Shown: piece after piece, positions 16,424 to 24,547 of the stretch | How positions within the stretch are numbered: position 1 is the stretch's first letter | Layout: every line of letters begins with the position of its first letter | NCBI GenBank assembly: GCA_011322445.1 | Contig: DRMV01000047.1 | Coordinates: 59,495 to 123,494 of the forward strand | Direction: 5' to 3' | Source: Chloroflexota bacterium | GTDB lineage: Bacteria; Chloroflexota; Anaerolineae; Anaerolineales; DRMV01 | Length of the DNA: 64,000 bases | Notes under the pieces: model-generated | What the model was told of the DNA's origin: nothing | What the model saw: only the letters and a program-made list of their open reading frames with translations | Database searches by the model: none | Made by a program: the position numbers and the translations under genes

Positions 16424-17389
16424 TTATGCTTCGGGGGCTTCGTCTTCGGCGGCTTCCGCAGGCGCAGCCGTTTCGGCTTTTGCTTCGGCGGTTTCCTCGG
16501 CGGCCGGCACTTCGGCTTCGCTCGGTGCAGCCGCTTCGGCCTCGGCGGGGTGCTCGGCTTCGGCCATCTGCTGGATTTTTTCCAGCGTGGAAGCGCCCAG
16601 CAATTCGTCTTCGGCCAGTTCGGGCTGGGCTTCGGCCTCAGCCTGGGGAGCAGCCTGTGCAGCAGCCTGGGCCGCGGCTTCCTCTGCTTCGGCCTGCTCT
16701 TTCTCGCGAATGGCTTTGCCTTCCAGCACCGCGTCGGCAATTTTGCCGACGATCAGTTTGATGGCGCGGATGGCGTCGTCGTTGGAGGGGATGACGTAGT
16801 CCACGCTGCTGGGGTCACAGTTGGAATCGACCACGGCCACCACGGGGATGCCGAGGCGGTTGGCTTCTTTGATGGCGGTCTCTTCCCGGCAGACGTCGAC
16901 CACGAAGACCAGGTTGGGCAGGCCTTTCATGGTGCGCAGGCCGCCGACGCGCTGGCGCAGGCGCTCGATCTGGCGGTTGAGACGCAGCGCCTCTTTTTTG
17001 GGCAGGCGGTCAAATTCGCCCGCGTCGCGGCGGCGTTCCAGGCTTTCCAGGTAGCGCACGCGTTGGCCGATGGTGCGCCAGTTGGTCAGGGTGCCGCCCA
17101 GCCAGCGGTAGTTGACGTAGGGCATGCCGCAGCGGGTGGCTTCCTCTGCGATGGTTTCCTGTGCCTGGCGCTTGGTGCCGACGAAGAGCACGGTGCCGCC
17201 GTTGGCCACGGTTTTGCGCACCAGGTCGTAGGCCTGGCGCAGCGATTTTTGGGTGATTTGCAGGTTGAGGATGTGAATGCCGTTGCGCTCGGTGAAGACA
17301 TACGGGCGCATTTTGGGGTGCAGTTTGCGGGTGCGATGCCCGAAATGCACGCCACATTCCAACATGGTTTTCATCGAAACCAGAGCCAT
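16424..17389 (-). CDS. rpsB: 30S ribosomal protein S2 with long Ala/Glu-rich C-terminal extension
   Basis: 321 residues against about 230-260 in most bacteria. The S2 body is clear: [22 protein letters not shown] near the start, [26 protein letters not shown], and [29 protein letters not shown]. From about residue 235 a low-complexity tail of Ala, Glu and Pro follows, of unknown role. The start ATG at 17389 follows TAAGGAGGTTTT. It heads the rpsB-tsf series and has a good promoter at 17523-17552. Confidence 0.96.
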   Translation of the reverse strand: MALVSMKTMLECGVHFGHRTRKLHPKMRPYVFTERNGIHILNLQITQKSLRQAYDLVRKTVANGGTVLFVGTKRQAQETIAEEATRCGMPYVNYRWLGGTLTNWRTIGQRVRYLESLERRRDAGEFDRLPKKEALRLNRQIERLRQRVGGLRTMKGLPNLVFVVDVCREETAIKEANRLGIPVVAVVDSNCDPSSVDYVIPSNDDAIRAIKLIVGKIADAVLEGKAIREKEQAEAEEAAAQAAAQAAPQAEAEAQPELAEDELLGASTLEKIQQMAEAEHPAEAEAAAPSEAEVPAAEETAEAKAETAAPAEAAEDEAPEA

Positions 17390-17516
17390 AAAACCTCCTT
17401 AGCGTTTTGCCTCCGCCTCCGTCGTCCTCGCACGGCACCGAGGCAGCGGCCCTCTGCCCCGGCACGCCCCGGCAAGTCGGGAGGCGTGTGGAATTGGCCC
17501 CCGCCGTTGCGGGAGC
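17390..17516 (-). other. GC-rich structured leader of rpsB
   Basis: About 127 bases between the predicted transcription start and rpsB. It can form a strong hairpin (CCGGGGCAG ... CTGCCTCGG on the minus strand) and holds no ORF. S2 operons often have autoregulatory leaders; whether this is one is unproven. Confidence 0.35.
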
Positions 17517-17522
17517 GGGAAG

Positions 17523-17552
17523 AGTATATCACAAGCGGCGGGAATTCGTCTA
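17523..17552 (-). promoter_or_regulatory. Promoter of rpsB-tsf
   Basis: On the minus strand TAGACG (17547-17552) and TATACT (17523-17528) are 18 bases apart. Transcription should start near 17516. Confidence 0.6.
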
Positions 17553-17687
17553 TGGTTTTTCGCGCGCCGACAACCGGGCAGGTTCCCCACCAAAGCGCAA
17601 TATCGGGTAAAATCAAGTGCGTCTTCTTCGACCGTGGCATTGCCAGGCGGTCTTTCGCGAGGCGATTTTGTTTTGCTCGAGGGAATC

Positions 17688-18647
17688 ATGCCTTTTGCTT
17701 ATCTTGTTTACAATCCTGCTGCCGGGCGCGTTTCTATCCGGCATTTCATTGGGCGGGCGCGTGCCATTTTGGAAAGCGCAGGCTGGGAGGTGGACCTGCG
17801 GGAAGCCTCTTCGGCAGATAGCCTGACGCACCTTGCCAGGGAAGCCGCTCAGCGGGAAGCCGATGCTTTTTTTGTGGCGGGCGGCGATGGCTCGATCAAC
17901 CTTGCCGTAGCGGGGCTGGCGGGAAGTCACACAGCGCTGGGGGTGCTGCCTGCCGGCACCACCAACGTTTTGGCACAAGATCTGGGCTTGCCCAAGCCTT
18001 CGCTGGCGCACCTCGACGCGGTGGAAGAGGCCGCCCGTTTGCTTGCCCGGGCGCCGACGTATTTGGCCGACGTGGGCATGTGTAACGGCCGGCCTTTTCT
18101 CATGTGGGCTGGTGTGGGGCTGGACGCGATGGTAGTCAACGATGTCGAGCCGCGCGCCCGGTGGGAAAAGCCCTTTACTTTGCCGAAGTACATTCTTTCA
18201 GGCATCAAGAACACCGCGGCGTGGTCGGGGTTGCAATTGCAGGTGGAAGCCGACGGTAAGCGTGTGCAGGGCGTGTTCGTGCTGGCTGTGGCAACGAACA
18301 TCCGCCGGTATGCGGGCGGAGTGGCCGAAATTTCGCCGGAAGCCTACATGGACGATGGCAAAATGGACCTGTGGCTCTTCCGCGCCGAGAACCTGACCGA
18401 AATTGCCCAGCGGTTGCTGGAGGTGTTGATGCGCCGCCATCTGGATTCGGAGGGCATCGAGCGGCTGGCTTTCCGCGAGGCGGCGCTGTCGGGTGAGCAT
18501 CCGCTGATGATGCATACCGATGGCGAACCCAACGGGGAAGCCGAGCGCATCGAACTTTTGGTGCGTCCCCGTGCCCTGCGTTTGCTGGTGCCGCCCCGGG
18601 GCATCCGCCTGTTCCAATACGACGCCGTTTCCCCTTTCGCTGCATGA
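17688..18647 (+). CDS. Diacylglycerol/lipid kinase family protein (DgkB/YegS-like)
   Basis: 319 residues. The DAGK catalytic fold is shown by YNPAAGR at the N-terminus, the nucleotide-binding loop FVAGGDGSINLAVAGL and GVLPAGTTNVLAQDLGLP. The C-terminal half has the second beta-sandwich with ISPEAYMDDGKMDLWLF and MMHTDGEP. It probably phosphorylates a lipid such as diacylglycerol for membrane turnover; sphingoid or undecaprenol-like substrates are alternatives. I use ATG 17688 with GAGGGA upstream. The upstream ATG at 17634 adds 18 residues with no site. Its stop overlaps an ATG of the next gene, so they form one unit. Confidence 0.9.
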   Translation: MPFAYLVYNPAAGRVSIRHFIGRARAILESAGWEVDLREASSADSLTHLAREAAQREADAFFVAGGDGSINLAVAGLAGSHTALGVLPAGTTNVLAQDLGLPKPSLAHLDAVEEAARLLARAPTYLADVGMCNGRPFLMWAGVGLDAMVVNDVEPRARWEKPFTLPKYILSGIKNTAAWSGLQLQVEADGKRVQGVFVLAVATNIRRYAGGVAEISPEAYMDDGKMDLWLFRAENLTEIAQRLLEVLMRRHLDSEGIERLAFREAALSGEHPLMMHTDGEPNGEAERIELLVRPRALRLLVPPRGIRLFQYDAVSPFAA

Positions 18648-18655
18648 GAGGAGCC

Positions 18656-19723
18656 ATGTCTCGCTTACGCCATTTCTTCCGTCAACATCCTTTGTATGCC
18701 TTGCTCGCGGTCGCGCTGCTGGCTTTCCCCGCGCATTGGCTGGCGTGGGGTGAGCAATGGGTCTTCCTTTTTGCTGCCCTGGGCGTGATACCGCTGGCGC
18801 AGATGATCGGCGACGCTACCGAAGACCTGGCCGTGCATACCGGCCCCCGCTGGGGCGGCTTGATCAACGCCACCTTAGGGAACGCTGCTGAACTCATCAT
18901 TACCCTTTTTGCCATTCGGGAAGGTCTTTTAGCGCTGGTTAAGGCTTCTATTACCGGCTCGATTTTGGGCAACCTGTTGCTGGTGCTGGGCTTTTCCATG
19001 CTGGCCGGCGGCATCAAAAACGGAAGACAGCGCTTTGACGCCCGCCATGTGAGCAACAGCGCGGTGCTGACCGTGCTCGCCGTGCTGGCGTTGGCGATTC
19101 CCTCGCTGGTCAGCAGCGCGATTGGGGAAGCCGGTAGCCCCAAAGTGGAGGCATTCAGCCTCACCGTGGCCGCGATTATGCTGCTGCTCTATGGGCTTTA
19201 CCTGTTTTACAACCAGACGACTGCCCCTGAGCACACGCCCGACCCTGAAGAGGTGGCCCGTGCCCGGCCGGTGCGCTCGGCGTTGACCATGCTCGCGGTG
19301 GCAACGGTGGGCGTGGCCATTTTTTCAGAGTTGCTGGTGGGCTCGGTGGAGCCGGTGGTGCGGCATTATGGCGTTTCGGAGTTCTTCCTGGGCATTATCC
19401 TCATCCCCATCATCGGCAACGTTGCTGAGCATCTGGTGGCTGTGCAGCAGGCCCTCCGCAACCAGATGGATTTGAGCGTCGAAATTGCGGTGGCTTCCAG
19501 CCTGCAAGTGGCGCTGTTCGTGGCCCCCGCACTGGTGTTCATCAGCCTGCTTTTTGGGAACCCGCTGACCCTGGTGTTCCACCCCTTTGAAATCATGGCT
19601 TTGGCTGCCGGTGTGCTGGTCATGGCGCTGGTTTCTATGGATGGCGAATCCCATTGGCTGGAAGGGGTGGAACTGCTGGCGGTGTATGGGATTCTGGCCG
19701 TGGCCTTTTTCCTGTTGCCATGA
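18656..19723 (+). CDS. Calcium/proton antiporter (CaCA family, Cax/ChaA-like)
   Basis: 355 residues with about eleven membrane helices. Both alpha-repeat signatures are present: LGNAAELIITLFAIREG near residue 75 and IGNVAEHLVAVQQALRNQMDLS near residue 260, with acidic residues that bind Ca2+. The export of Ca2+ in exchange for H+ is the expected role. ATG at 18656 follows GAGAGGAGCC; an ATG at 18644 overlaps the previous stop but has no better site. Its stop overlaps the start of the SH3 gene (ATGA). Confidence 0.92.
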   Translation: MSRLRHFFRQHPLYALLAVALLAFPAHWLAWGEQWVFLFAALGVIPLAQMIGDATEDLAVHTGPRWGGLINATLGNAAELIITLFAIREGLLALVKASITGSILGNLLLVLGFSMLAGGIKNGRQRFDARHVSNSAVLTVLAVLALAIPSLVSSAIGEAGSPKVEAFSLTVAAIMLLLYGLYLFYNQTTAPEHTPDPEEVARARPVRSALTMLAVATVGVAIFSELLVGSVEPVVRHYGVSEFFLGIILIPIIGNVAEHLVAVQQALRNQMDLSVEIAVASSLQVALFVAPALVFISLLFGNPLTLVFHPFEIMALAAGVLVMALVSMDGESHWLEGVELLAVYGILAVAFFLLP

Positions 19724-20244
19724 AGACTTTTGAGGCTCCTCCTTACCGACCGTGGCGCGACCCGTGGGTGTGGGGCGGGGCGTTGCTGGTTGGCCTTTCG
19801 CTGGTGGGTGGGCTATGGGCAGCCCTCGCGCTGGGGAAGGCTCCACGCGCGGCAGCGCCGTTGCCCGCGGTGGTTACGGTCATCCCGGCACCGACGCCAA
19901 CCCCCACACCGCCTGTCACGGCTACCCCTGCCGGCGCGACGGCGACGCCCATTCCGCCGCCGCCCCCGCTGCCCAGCAGCCTCGCTGTGGGGGTGTTCGT
20001 GCAAATTCGCGGCACCGGCGGCGACGGCCTGCGCGTCCGTACCCAGCCTGCCCTGGACGCGCCCGTGGTTTTCCTTGCCAAGGAGGGGGAGGTCTTCCAT
20101 GTGGTGGATGGCCCCCACCAGGCCGATGGTTACACCTGGTGGCAGTTGACGGCCAACGGCGTGCCTGAGCGCACCGGTTGGGCGGTTTCCAATTATCTCA
20201 GCGTGTTGCCCACGCCCGCCGTGCCGCCTACCCCCACCCCGTGA
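19720..20244 (+). CDS. Membrane-anchored SH3-domain protein
   Basis: 174 residues. One N-terminal membrane helix (residues about 18-38) is followed by a Pro/Thr/Ala-rich linker and a bacterial SH3 domain (about 85-165; VFVQIRGTGGDGLRVRT, WWQLTANGVPERTGWAV, NYLSVL). Such domains often bind cell-wall peptides. A second Pro/Thr tail closes the protein. The ATGA overlap with the antiporter gene indicates coupling; the functional link to Ca2+ export is unknown. Confidence 0.82.
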   Translation: MKTFEAPPYRPWRDPWVWGGALLVGLSLVGGLWAALALGKAPRAAAPLPAVVTVIPAPTPTPTPPVTATPAGATATPIPPPPPLPSSLAVGVFVQIRGTGGDGLRVRTQPALDAPVVFLAKEGEVFHVVDGPHQADGYTWWQLTANGVPERTGWAVSNYLSVLPTPAVPPTPTP

Positions 20245-20259
20245 GCCCTGGCCTTATGC

Positions 20260-20265
20260 TATACT
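20260..20265 (+). promoter_or_regulatory. -10 box TATACT upstream of the AIM24 gene
   Basis: TATACT lies 16 bases after the SH3-protein stop and 48 bases before the AIM24 start. The -35 region is poor, so this is tentative. Confidence 0.4.
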
Positions 20266-20313
20266 GAAATTGAAAGACGGTCCTTGTTCGTTTTCCCCCG
20301 AAAGGAGCAAAAA

Positions 20314-20997
20314 ATGGAATACACCCTGACCGGCACGGTGATGCAGGCCCTGGATATTGTGCTGGGGAAGGACGAAGCCGTTTACACCGAAGCCGGCGGC
20401 ATGGCATGGATGGGCGGGCCGGTAGAAATGAAAACCAGCACGAAAGGCGGATTGATGAAAGGGCTGGGGCGGATGTTGGCGGGCGAATCGTTGTTCATGA
20501 CCACCTACACCTGCCGCGGCAACCGCTGCCTGGTGGTCTTTACGCCCGAAGCGCCGGGCAAGGTCATCCCGCTGGAACTGGCGGCCGGGCAAAGCATCAT
20601 TGCCCAGCGCGATGCCTTCATGTGCGCTCAGGAAGGCGTGCAGATGGAAATGCTTTTCCGCAAACGCCTGGGCACGGGGCTGTTTGGCGGGGAAGGCTTC
20701 ATTTTGCAGAAAATTACCGGCCCGGGCCTGGCTTTTCTGGAAATCGCTGGGGAAGTGCGCGAATACACCCTCCAGCCGGGGCAGATGCTGAAGGTGGACC
20801 CCGGCCATATCGCCGCCTTCGAGCCGACGGTCGATTACAGCATCGAGCGGGTCAAGGGTGTGAAAAACATCCTTTTCTCGGGCGAGGGGCTTTTCCTGGC
20901 GACGCTTGCCGGCCCGGGCAAAGTGTGGCTGCAAACCATGCCCGTCGTCAACCTGGCACAAAAGATTGCGCGCTATCTTCCGACGAAGAGCAGTTAA
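20314..20997 (+). CDS. AIM24/TIGR00266-family protein
   Basis: 227 residues, all beta with Gly-rich turns. The features EAGGMAWMGGPVEMKTS near the N-terminus, GEGFILQKITGPGLAFLE in the middle and TYTCRGNRCLVVFTP fit the AIM24 family, a fold of unknown biochemical role that oligomerises in some bacteria. No signal peptide or membrane segment. ATG at 20314 follows AAGGAGC; an ORF start at 20284 lacks a site. Confidence 0.85.
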   Translation: MEYTLTGTVMQALDIVLGKDEAVYTEAGGMAWMGGPVEMKTSTKGGLMKGLGRMLAGESLFMTTYTCRGNRCLVVFTPEAPGKVIPLELAAGQSIIAQRDAFMCAQEGVQMEMLFRKRLGTGLFGGEGFILQKITGPGLAFLEIAGEVREYTLQPGQMLKVDPGHIAAFEPTVDYSIERVKGVKNILFSGEGLFLATLAGPGKVWLQTMPVVNLAQKIARYLPTKSS

Positions 20998-21078
20998 CGC
21001 TCGCGCGGCAAAACCTAATGCATTCTCAAACAAGATTTTGGTCATTCTGGAAGGCGCCATCCGCCCTGCCTGGGGCGA

Positions 21079-21221
21079 GATCTCACCCATCCCCCGCTGA
21101 GCCTCGTTTGGCCTTCGACTTGGCCTTCGACTTCGCTCAGCCCAGGCGCTCAGGCCGGGCGCTCGGCTCCGGCGGGCTGAGCGAAAGCGAAGCCTCGCCG
21201 GAGCGGGGGTAGGGAGAGATC
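21079..21221. repeat. 143-bp imperfect palindromic element
   Basis: Outer arms 21079-21098 and 21202-21221 are complementary except for three positions. Inner arms 21125-21143 and 21174-21192 are complementary except for two. The core contains the words CTTCGACTTCGCTCAG and GGCTGAGCG found in other elements of this window, and a 13-bp direct repeat TTGGCCTTCGACT. The rest of the 20998-21458 gap holds no credible ORF. It may be a REP- or MITE-like element. Confidence 0.65.
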
Positions 21222-21284
21222 AAGCCAGGTGACTGAACACTGCCGGAGAGCCTGATCCCAATGATCTGCGTTGATGATGCACTA

Positions 21285-21321
21285 AAAAGCCTGACGGGGA
21301 AGCCCCGTCAGGCTTTTGTTT
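21285..21321. terminator. Bidirectional terminator between the AIM24 and chagasin-like genes
   Basis: Stem GCCTGACGGGG / CCCCGTCAGGC with an AAG loop, an A run before and TTTTGTTTT after. It can serve the convergent genes on both strands, although it lies about 290 bases after the AIM24 stop and 140 after the inhibitor stop. Confidence 0.85.
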
Positions 21322-21458
21322 TCATCGGTTTCTCGCTCTGTCACGGCGAACATCTGAAGGATGTGAAGCCACCCTTACCAGGCCTTGCCAGGGGGTTCCT
21401 GGCGTTCAGGGCGTCGTAACAAGACGCAACGCTGTTCTGCGTTAGCCGTTCTGGTTTT

Positions 21459-21860
21459 TCACGGCTGCACGGTGACGGTGACCGAGAAGGTTTGCACGGG
21501 TTGGGGTGGTTTTTCCCACGGGCGGGCGTACACCAGTTTGAGGGTGGTGGCGCCACTGCCCGCGGCCACAAAGCGCCACTCGGCTGTGCCACCTGCGCCA
21601 AGCCGCTCTTGCGACGCGGGTTCGGGCGTGTAGCCAGCCTCTCCGGCCGGGCGTAGCACTGCTTCGTCCACCGCGCTGAGGTTCCATGCGTAGCCTGTGG
21701 TGGGGTTGGCCGCCAACCGGACCACAAGCACCTGGCCTGCCTTCAGCGTTATGGCGCTGCCGTTGTCGCTTTCGGTGAGGACCACTTCGTGAGGCGTGCT
21801 TCCACAAGCGCCAAGCCATATAAGCCCTGCCAGGGCCAACATCCAGAGGCGGGGTTTCAT
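21459..21860 (-). CDS. Chagasin-type (I42) protease inhibitor lipoprotein
   Basis: 133 residues. A signal peptide ends in a lipobox (LGAC), so the mature protein is lipid-anchored. The chagasin loops are recognisable: ANPTTGYAW (the NPTTG loop that blocks the cysteine protease active site), GAGGTAEWRF and YARPWE, the last two corresponding to the GxG and RPW loops. It should inhibit papain-like cysteine proteases outside the cell. ATG at 21860 follows AGGAGGACGAA. Confidence 0.9.
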   Translation of the reverse strand: MKPRLWMLALAGLIWLGACGSTPHEVVLTESDNGSAITLKAGQVLVVRLAANPTTGYAWNLSAVDEAVLRPAGEAGYTPEPASQERLGAGGTAEWRFVAAGSGATTLKLVYARPWEKPPQPVQTFSVTVTVQP

Positions 21861-21927
21861 TTCGTCCTCCTTACCTGAGCGGCGGATAACCCCTCGCTGC
21901 GTTTTGCACTGCGGCTTCGCTTTATGC

Positions 21928-21963
21928 CCTGAGCGGCAGCGTCGGCGGATGCTAAAGTCGAAG
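21928..21963. repeat. Dispersed CCTGAGCGG...GTCGAAG repeat
   Basis: CCTGAGCGG and GTCGAAGG flank a 20-base middle. This is a single diverged copy of the unit found in triplicate at 38216-38329. Confidence 0.4.
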
Positions 21964-22009
21964 GGGGCCTGGCCTGGCGCGGCGCGCGATTATCCGCAAT
22001 CGGCGTTCC

Positions 22010-23251
22010 TCACGCGGCCAGCAGTCGCGAAAGAGCGTCTAAATCGGGGGGCACCACGGGCGCGGCGGGCACGGCTTTCATCGCCGCGCCGACATCTTTC
22101 AGCCCGCTGCCTGTGCTCAGCACCAGCACCGGCTCGTCAGGGGCAATCAGCCCCTGCGCCAGGGCGGCTTTCAGGCCCGCAAACGCGGTGGCTGCTGCGG
22201 GTTCAGGGAACACGCCGGTTTTGCCGACTTCCGCAATCGCGGCCAGGATGGCCTCGTCGGGCACGGTGATGTATGCGCCATTGGTTTCTTTTACTGCACG
22301 CAGGGCGCGGAAGCCGTCGCGGGGCAGGTCCACGCTGATGCTGTCGGCCAGGGTGTGGGCGGCAACGGGCGCGATTTCCTCGCTGCCCGCGGCCCACGCT
22401 TTGGCAATGGCCGCGGAGCCTTCCGCCTGTACGCCGAACAGCCGCGGCATGGTTTCCAGCAGGCCGAGGCGGTGCAAATCCCAGAAGCCTTTGTAAACGC
22501 CGCTGATGATGTTGCCGTCGCCCACGGGGATGAAGACGCTGAGCCGCTTCAGCCCGTGTGGGCGGATGACCTGCTCGTAGATTTCAAAAGCCGCGGTTTT
22601 CTTGCCCTCCGCGGTGAAGGGGTTGTAGCCGGTGTTGCGGCAATACCAGCCGAGTTTTTCCGCCGCGGCCACCGAGAGGTCAAAGGCGTCGTCGTAGGTG
22701 CCGTCGACCAGCACCACCTGCGCGCCGAACACCAGCAGTTGGGCAATTTTGGCCTGGGGCGCGGTTTTGGGCGCAAGGATGACGGCCTTGTGCCCTACCG
22801 CGGCGGCCATGCCCGCGAGGGCTGCGCCCGCGTTGCCTGTGGACGCGGTGATGACCACCTCGGCACCGATTTCCCGCGCCCGGGCCACCACCACCGCGCT
22901 GGCGCGGTCTTTGAACGAGGCGGTAGGGTTGGGGCTTTCGTCCTTCAGCCAAAAGTGCTGCAGGCCAAGGGAAGCCGCCAGCCGCGGCAGGGTGTAAGTG
23001 GGCGTCCAGCCAGCGCGGCGCAGGGGGGTGCCCTCGCCGCCCGGGTCGCCTACGGGCAGCAGGGGCAAATAGCGCCACAGAGAAGCCTCTTTTGCGCCCG
23101 CGGGCTCGGCAAACAGCCGCTCGGCTTCCGGCTTCAGCGCGTCGTAATCCAGCAGCACGTCCAGGTTGCCGCCGCATTCCGGGCAGGTGTAGGTCACGTC
23201 GGCGGCGTAGGTCGCGCCACAATGAGAACAGCGGTAGGAAAAAGTGGTCAT
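22010..23251 (-). CDS. thrC: Threonine synthase
   Basis: 413 residues. A PLP enzyme that converts O-phosphohomoserine to threonine. A small zinc ribbon opens the protein (CSHCG at about residue 8, CPECG at about 23), as in the subclass with an N-terminal ribbon. The PLP Lys lies in NPTASFKDRA, and the phosphate-binding loop is TASTGNAGAALAG. GDGNIISGVYKGF and LSTGSGLKD complete the core. It stands alone; other threonine genes are not in the window. RBS is weak (AGAAAAGCCT). Confidence 0.92.
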   Translation of the reverse strand: MTTFSYRCSHCGATYAADVTYTCPECGGNLDVLLDYDALKPEAERLFAEPAGAKEASLWRYLPLLPVGDPGGEGTPLRRAGWTPTYTLPRLAASLGLQHFWLKDESPNPTASFKDRASAVVVARAREIGAEVVITASTGNAGAALAGMAAAVGHKAVILAPKTAPQAKIAQLLVFGAQVVLVDGTYDDAFDLSVAAAEKLGWYCRNTGYNPFTAEGKKTAAFEIYEQVIRPHGLKRLSVFIPVGDGNIISGVYKGFWDLHRLGLLETMPRLFGVQAEGSAAIAKAWAAGSEEIAPVAAHTLADSISVDLPRDGFRALRAVKETNGAYITVPDEAILAAIAEVGKTGVFPEPAAATAFAGLKAALAQGLIAPDEPVLVLSTGSGLKDVGAAMKAVPAAPVVPPDLDALSRLLAA

Positions 23252-23278
23252 AGGCTTTTCTCCAACGGTGAAATGCGT

Positions 23279-24436
23279 TTAAGGCACATCTTCCGGCGGC
23301 AGCGAAGCCGCCCGAATACGCGCCATGATGGCTTGGGCTTCTTCCGGCGGTGCGATGTGCACCGTGCCGTCGCCGTCAATGTGCACTGGCGTGTACGCAT
23401 AGGATACCATGTTCTGCCCTTCAAAGGTAAGGGTCAGGATGACGCCTTGCTGCGTTTCCTGCGACCAGGTTTGATCGAAGACGAAGTTGCCCAGGCTGTA
23501 AAACACCGGCACGCCGCCTAAAATTTGCATCCCCTGCACGACGTGCGAATGATTGCCCACAATGACGTCCGCGCCGGCCTCCACCAGCCAGCGGGCGGCG
23601 CGGCGTTCCAGATAGTTGGGGGTTGCCTCGTATTCCGGCCCCCAATGCGGCAGCGCGATGACCACGTCGGCCTGCTGGCGGGCTAAGGCGATGGAGCGTT
23701 GGGCGTTTTCCGGCGTGAGGGGCGCGGTGCCGGGGGTGTCGGCATCAGCCCAGGAGAAGCCCAGTTGGTTGAGGGAAACGAAAGCGAAGCGCACCCCGTG
23801 GATGGTGACCACATAAGGCTGCAGCGCGGCGTTCAAATCGGTGCCGCCGCCGACGGTGGGAAGCCCCGCGGCGTGCAGGTTTTCCAGCGTTTCCAGGAAG
23901 CCCCGATAGCCGCACCCCACCCAACCACAATTGCGGATGTGATTGGTGCCGACGTTGACCAGGTCGAAGCCCGCCCAGGCTAAGGTTTGGGCGTGGTGAG
24001 GGTCGCCCGTGAGCACGAACGTCCGGCGGCAACCGGTCACGATGCCGCTTTGGGTGAGGGCGGTGTTGAGCAGTGCCACGGCGAAATTGGCTTTGCGGAT
24101 GAGGGGGGCAACCTGAGCGTAGATGTAATGGTCGTCGCCGCGCTGGTCGGCCGCGGCGCGCACGCAGCGCGCGGGCACGATGTTCCCCACGAAAAGGAAG
24201 GTGGTGGTGGCGGGTGTGGGGCTTGGGGAGGGCGTGACCGTGGCGGTGGGTGTGGGCGGCGTGGTGGGGGAAGGCGTGGCCGTCGGCGCGAATGTGGCTG
24301 TGGGCGGCACGGGGATGAAGGGCGTCGATGTGGGGGAAGGTGAGGGGGCCTGTGGCTGGCGGCTGCCGCTGCAAGCGGTCAGCATGAGCAGCAGGGCCAG
24401 GGCAATGAAAGCAAGGTTGCGATGGCGAAAAGGCAT
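23279..24436 (-). CDS. CapA-like lipoprotein with altered first motifs
   Basis: 385 residues. The signal peptide ends in LTAC, a lipobox, followed by a Pro/Thr-rich linker (residues 25-75). The CapA (PgsA-like metallophosphatase) fold follows: FDLVNVGTNHIRNCG, VIALPHWGPEYE, IVGNHSHVVQG and VFYSLGNFVFDQ match the family. The first motif reads LFVGNIVPAR where GD is usual, and the NLE motif reads LNTAL. Two metal-ligand positions are thus changed. In other bacteria CapA helps anchor or make poly-gamma-glutamate or capsule; here no capsule genes are adjacent. It lies 27 bases upstream of thrC. Confidence 0.85.
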   Translation of the reverse strand: MPFRHRNLAFIALALLLMLTACSGSRQPQAPSPSPTSTPFIPVPPTATFAPTATPSPTTPPTPTATVTPSPSPTPATTTFLFVGNIVPARCVRAAADQRGDDHYIYAQVAPLIRKANFAVALLNTALTQSGIVTGCRRTFVLTGDPHHAQTLAWAGFDLVNVGTNHIRNCGWVGCGYRGFLETLENLHAAGLPTVGGGTDLNAALQPYVVTIHGVRFAFVSLNQLGFSWADADTPGTAPLTPENAQRSIALARQQADVVIALPHWGPEYEATPNYLERRAARWLVEAGADVIVGNHSHVVQGMQILGGVPVFYSLGNFVFDQTWSQETQQGVILTLTFEGQNMVSYAYTPVHIDGDGTVHIAPPEEAQAIMARIRAASLPPEDVP

Positions 24437-24547
24437 GGCTTTTGACCTCCCTTGGCTGCTGCGCGCCCGTGGTGTGGCGCTTGGGGTAGGGCCGGGGGCA
24501 AATTCTCGGCGGGTTTGGCTGGCTCGCCGCGGCCCGCGCGATGAAGG

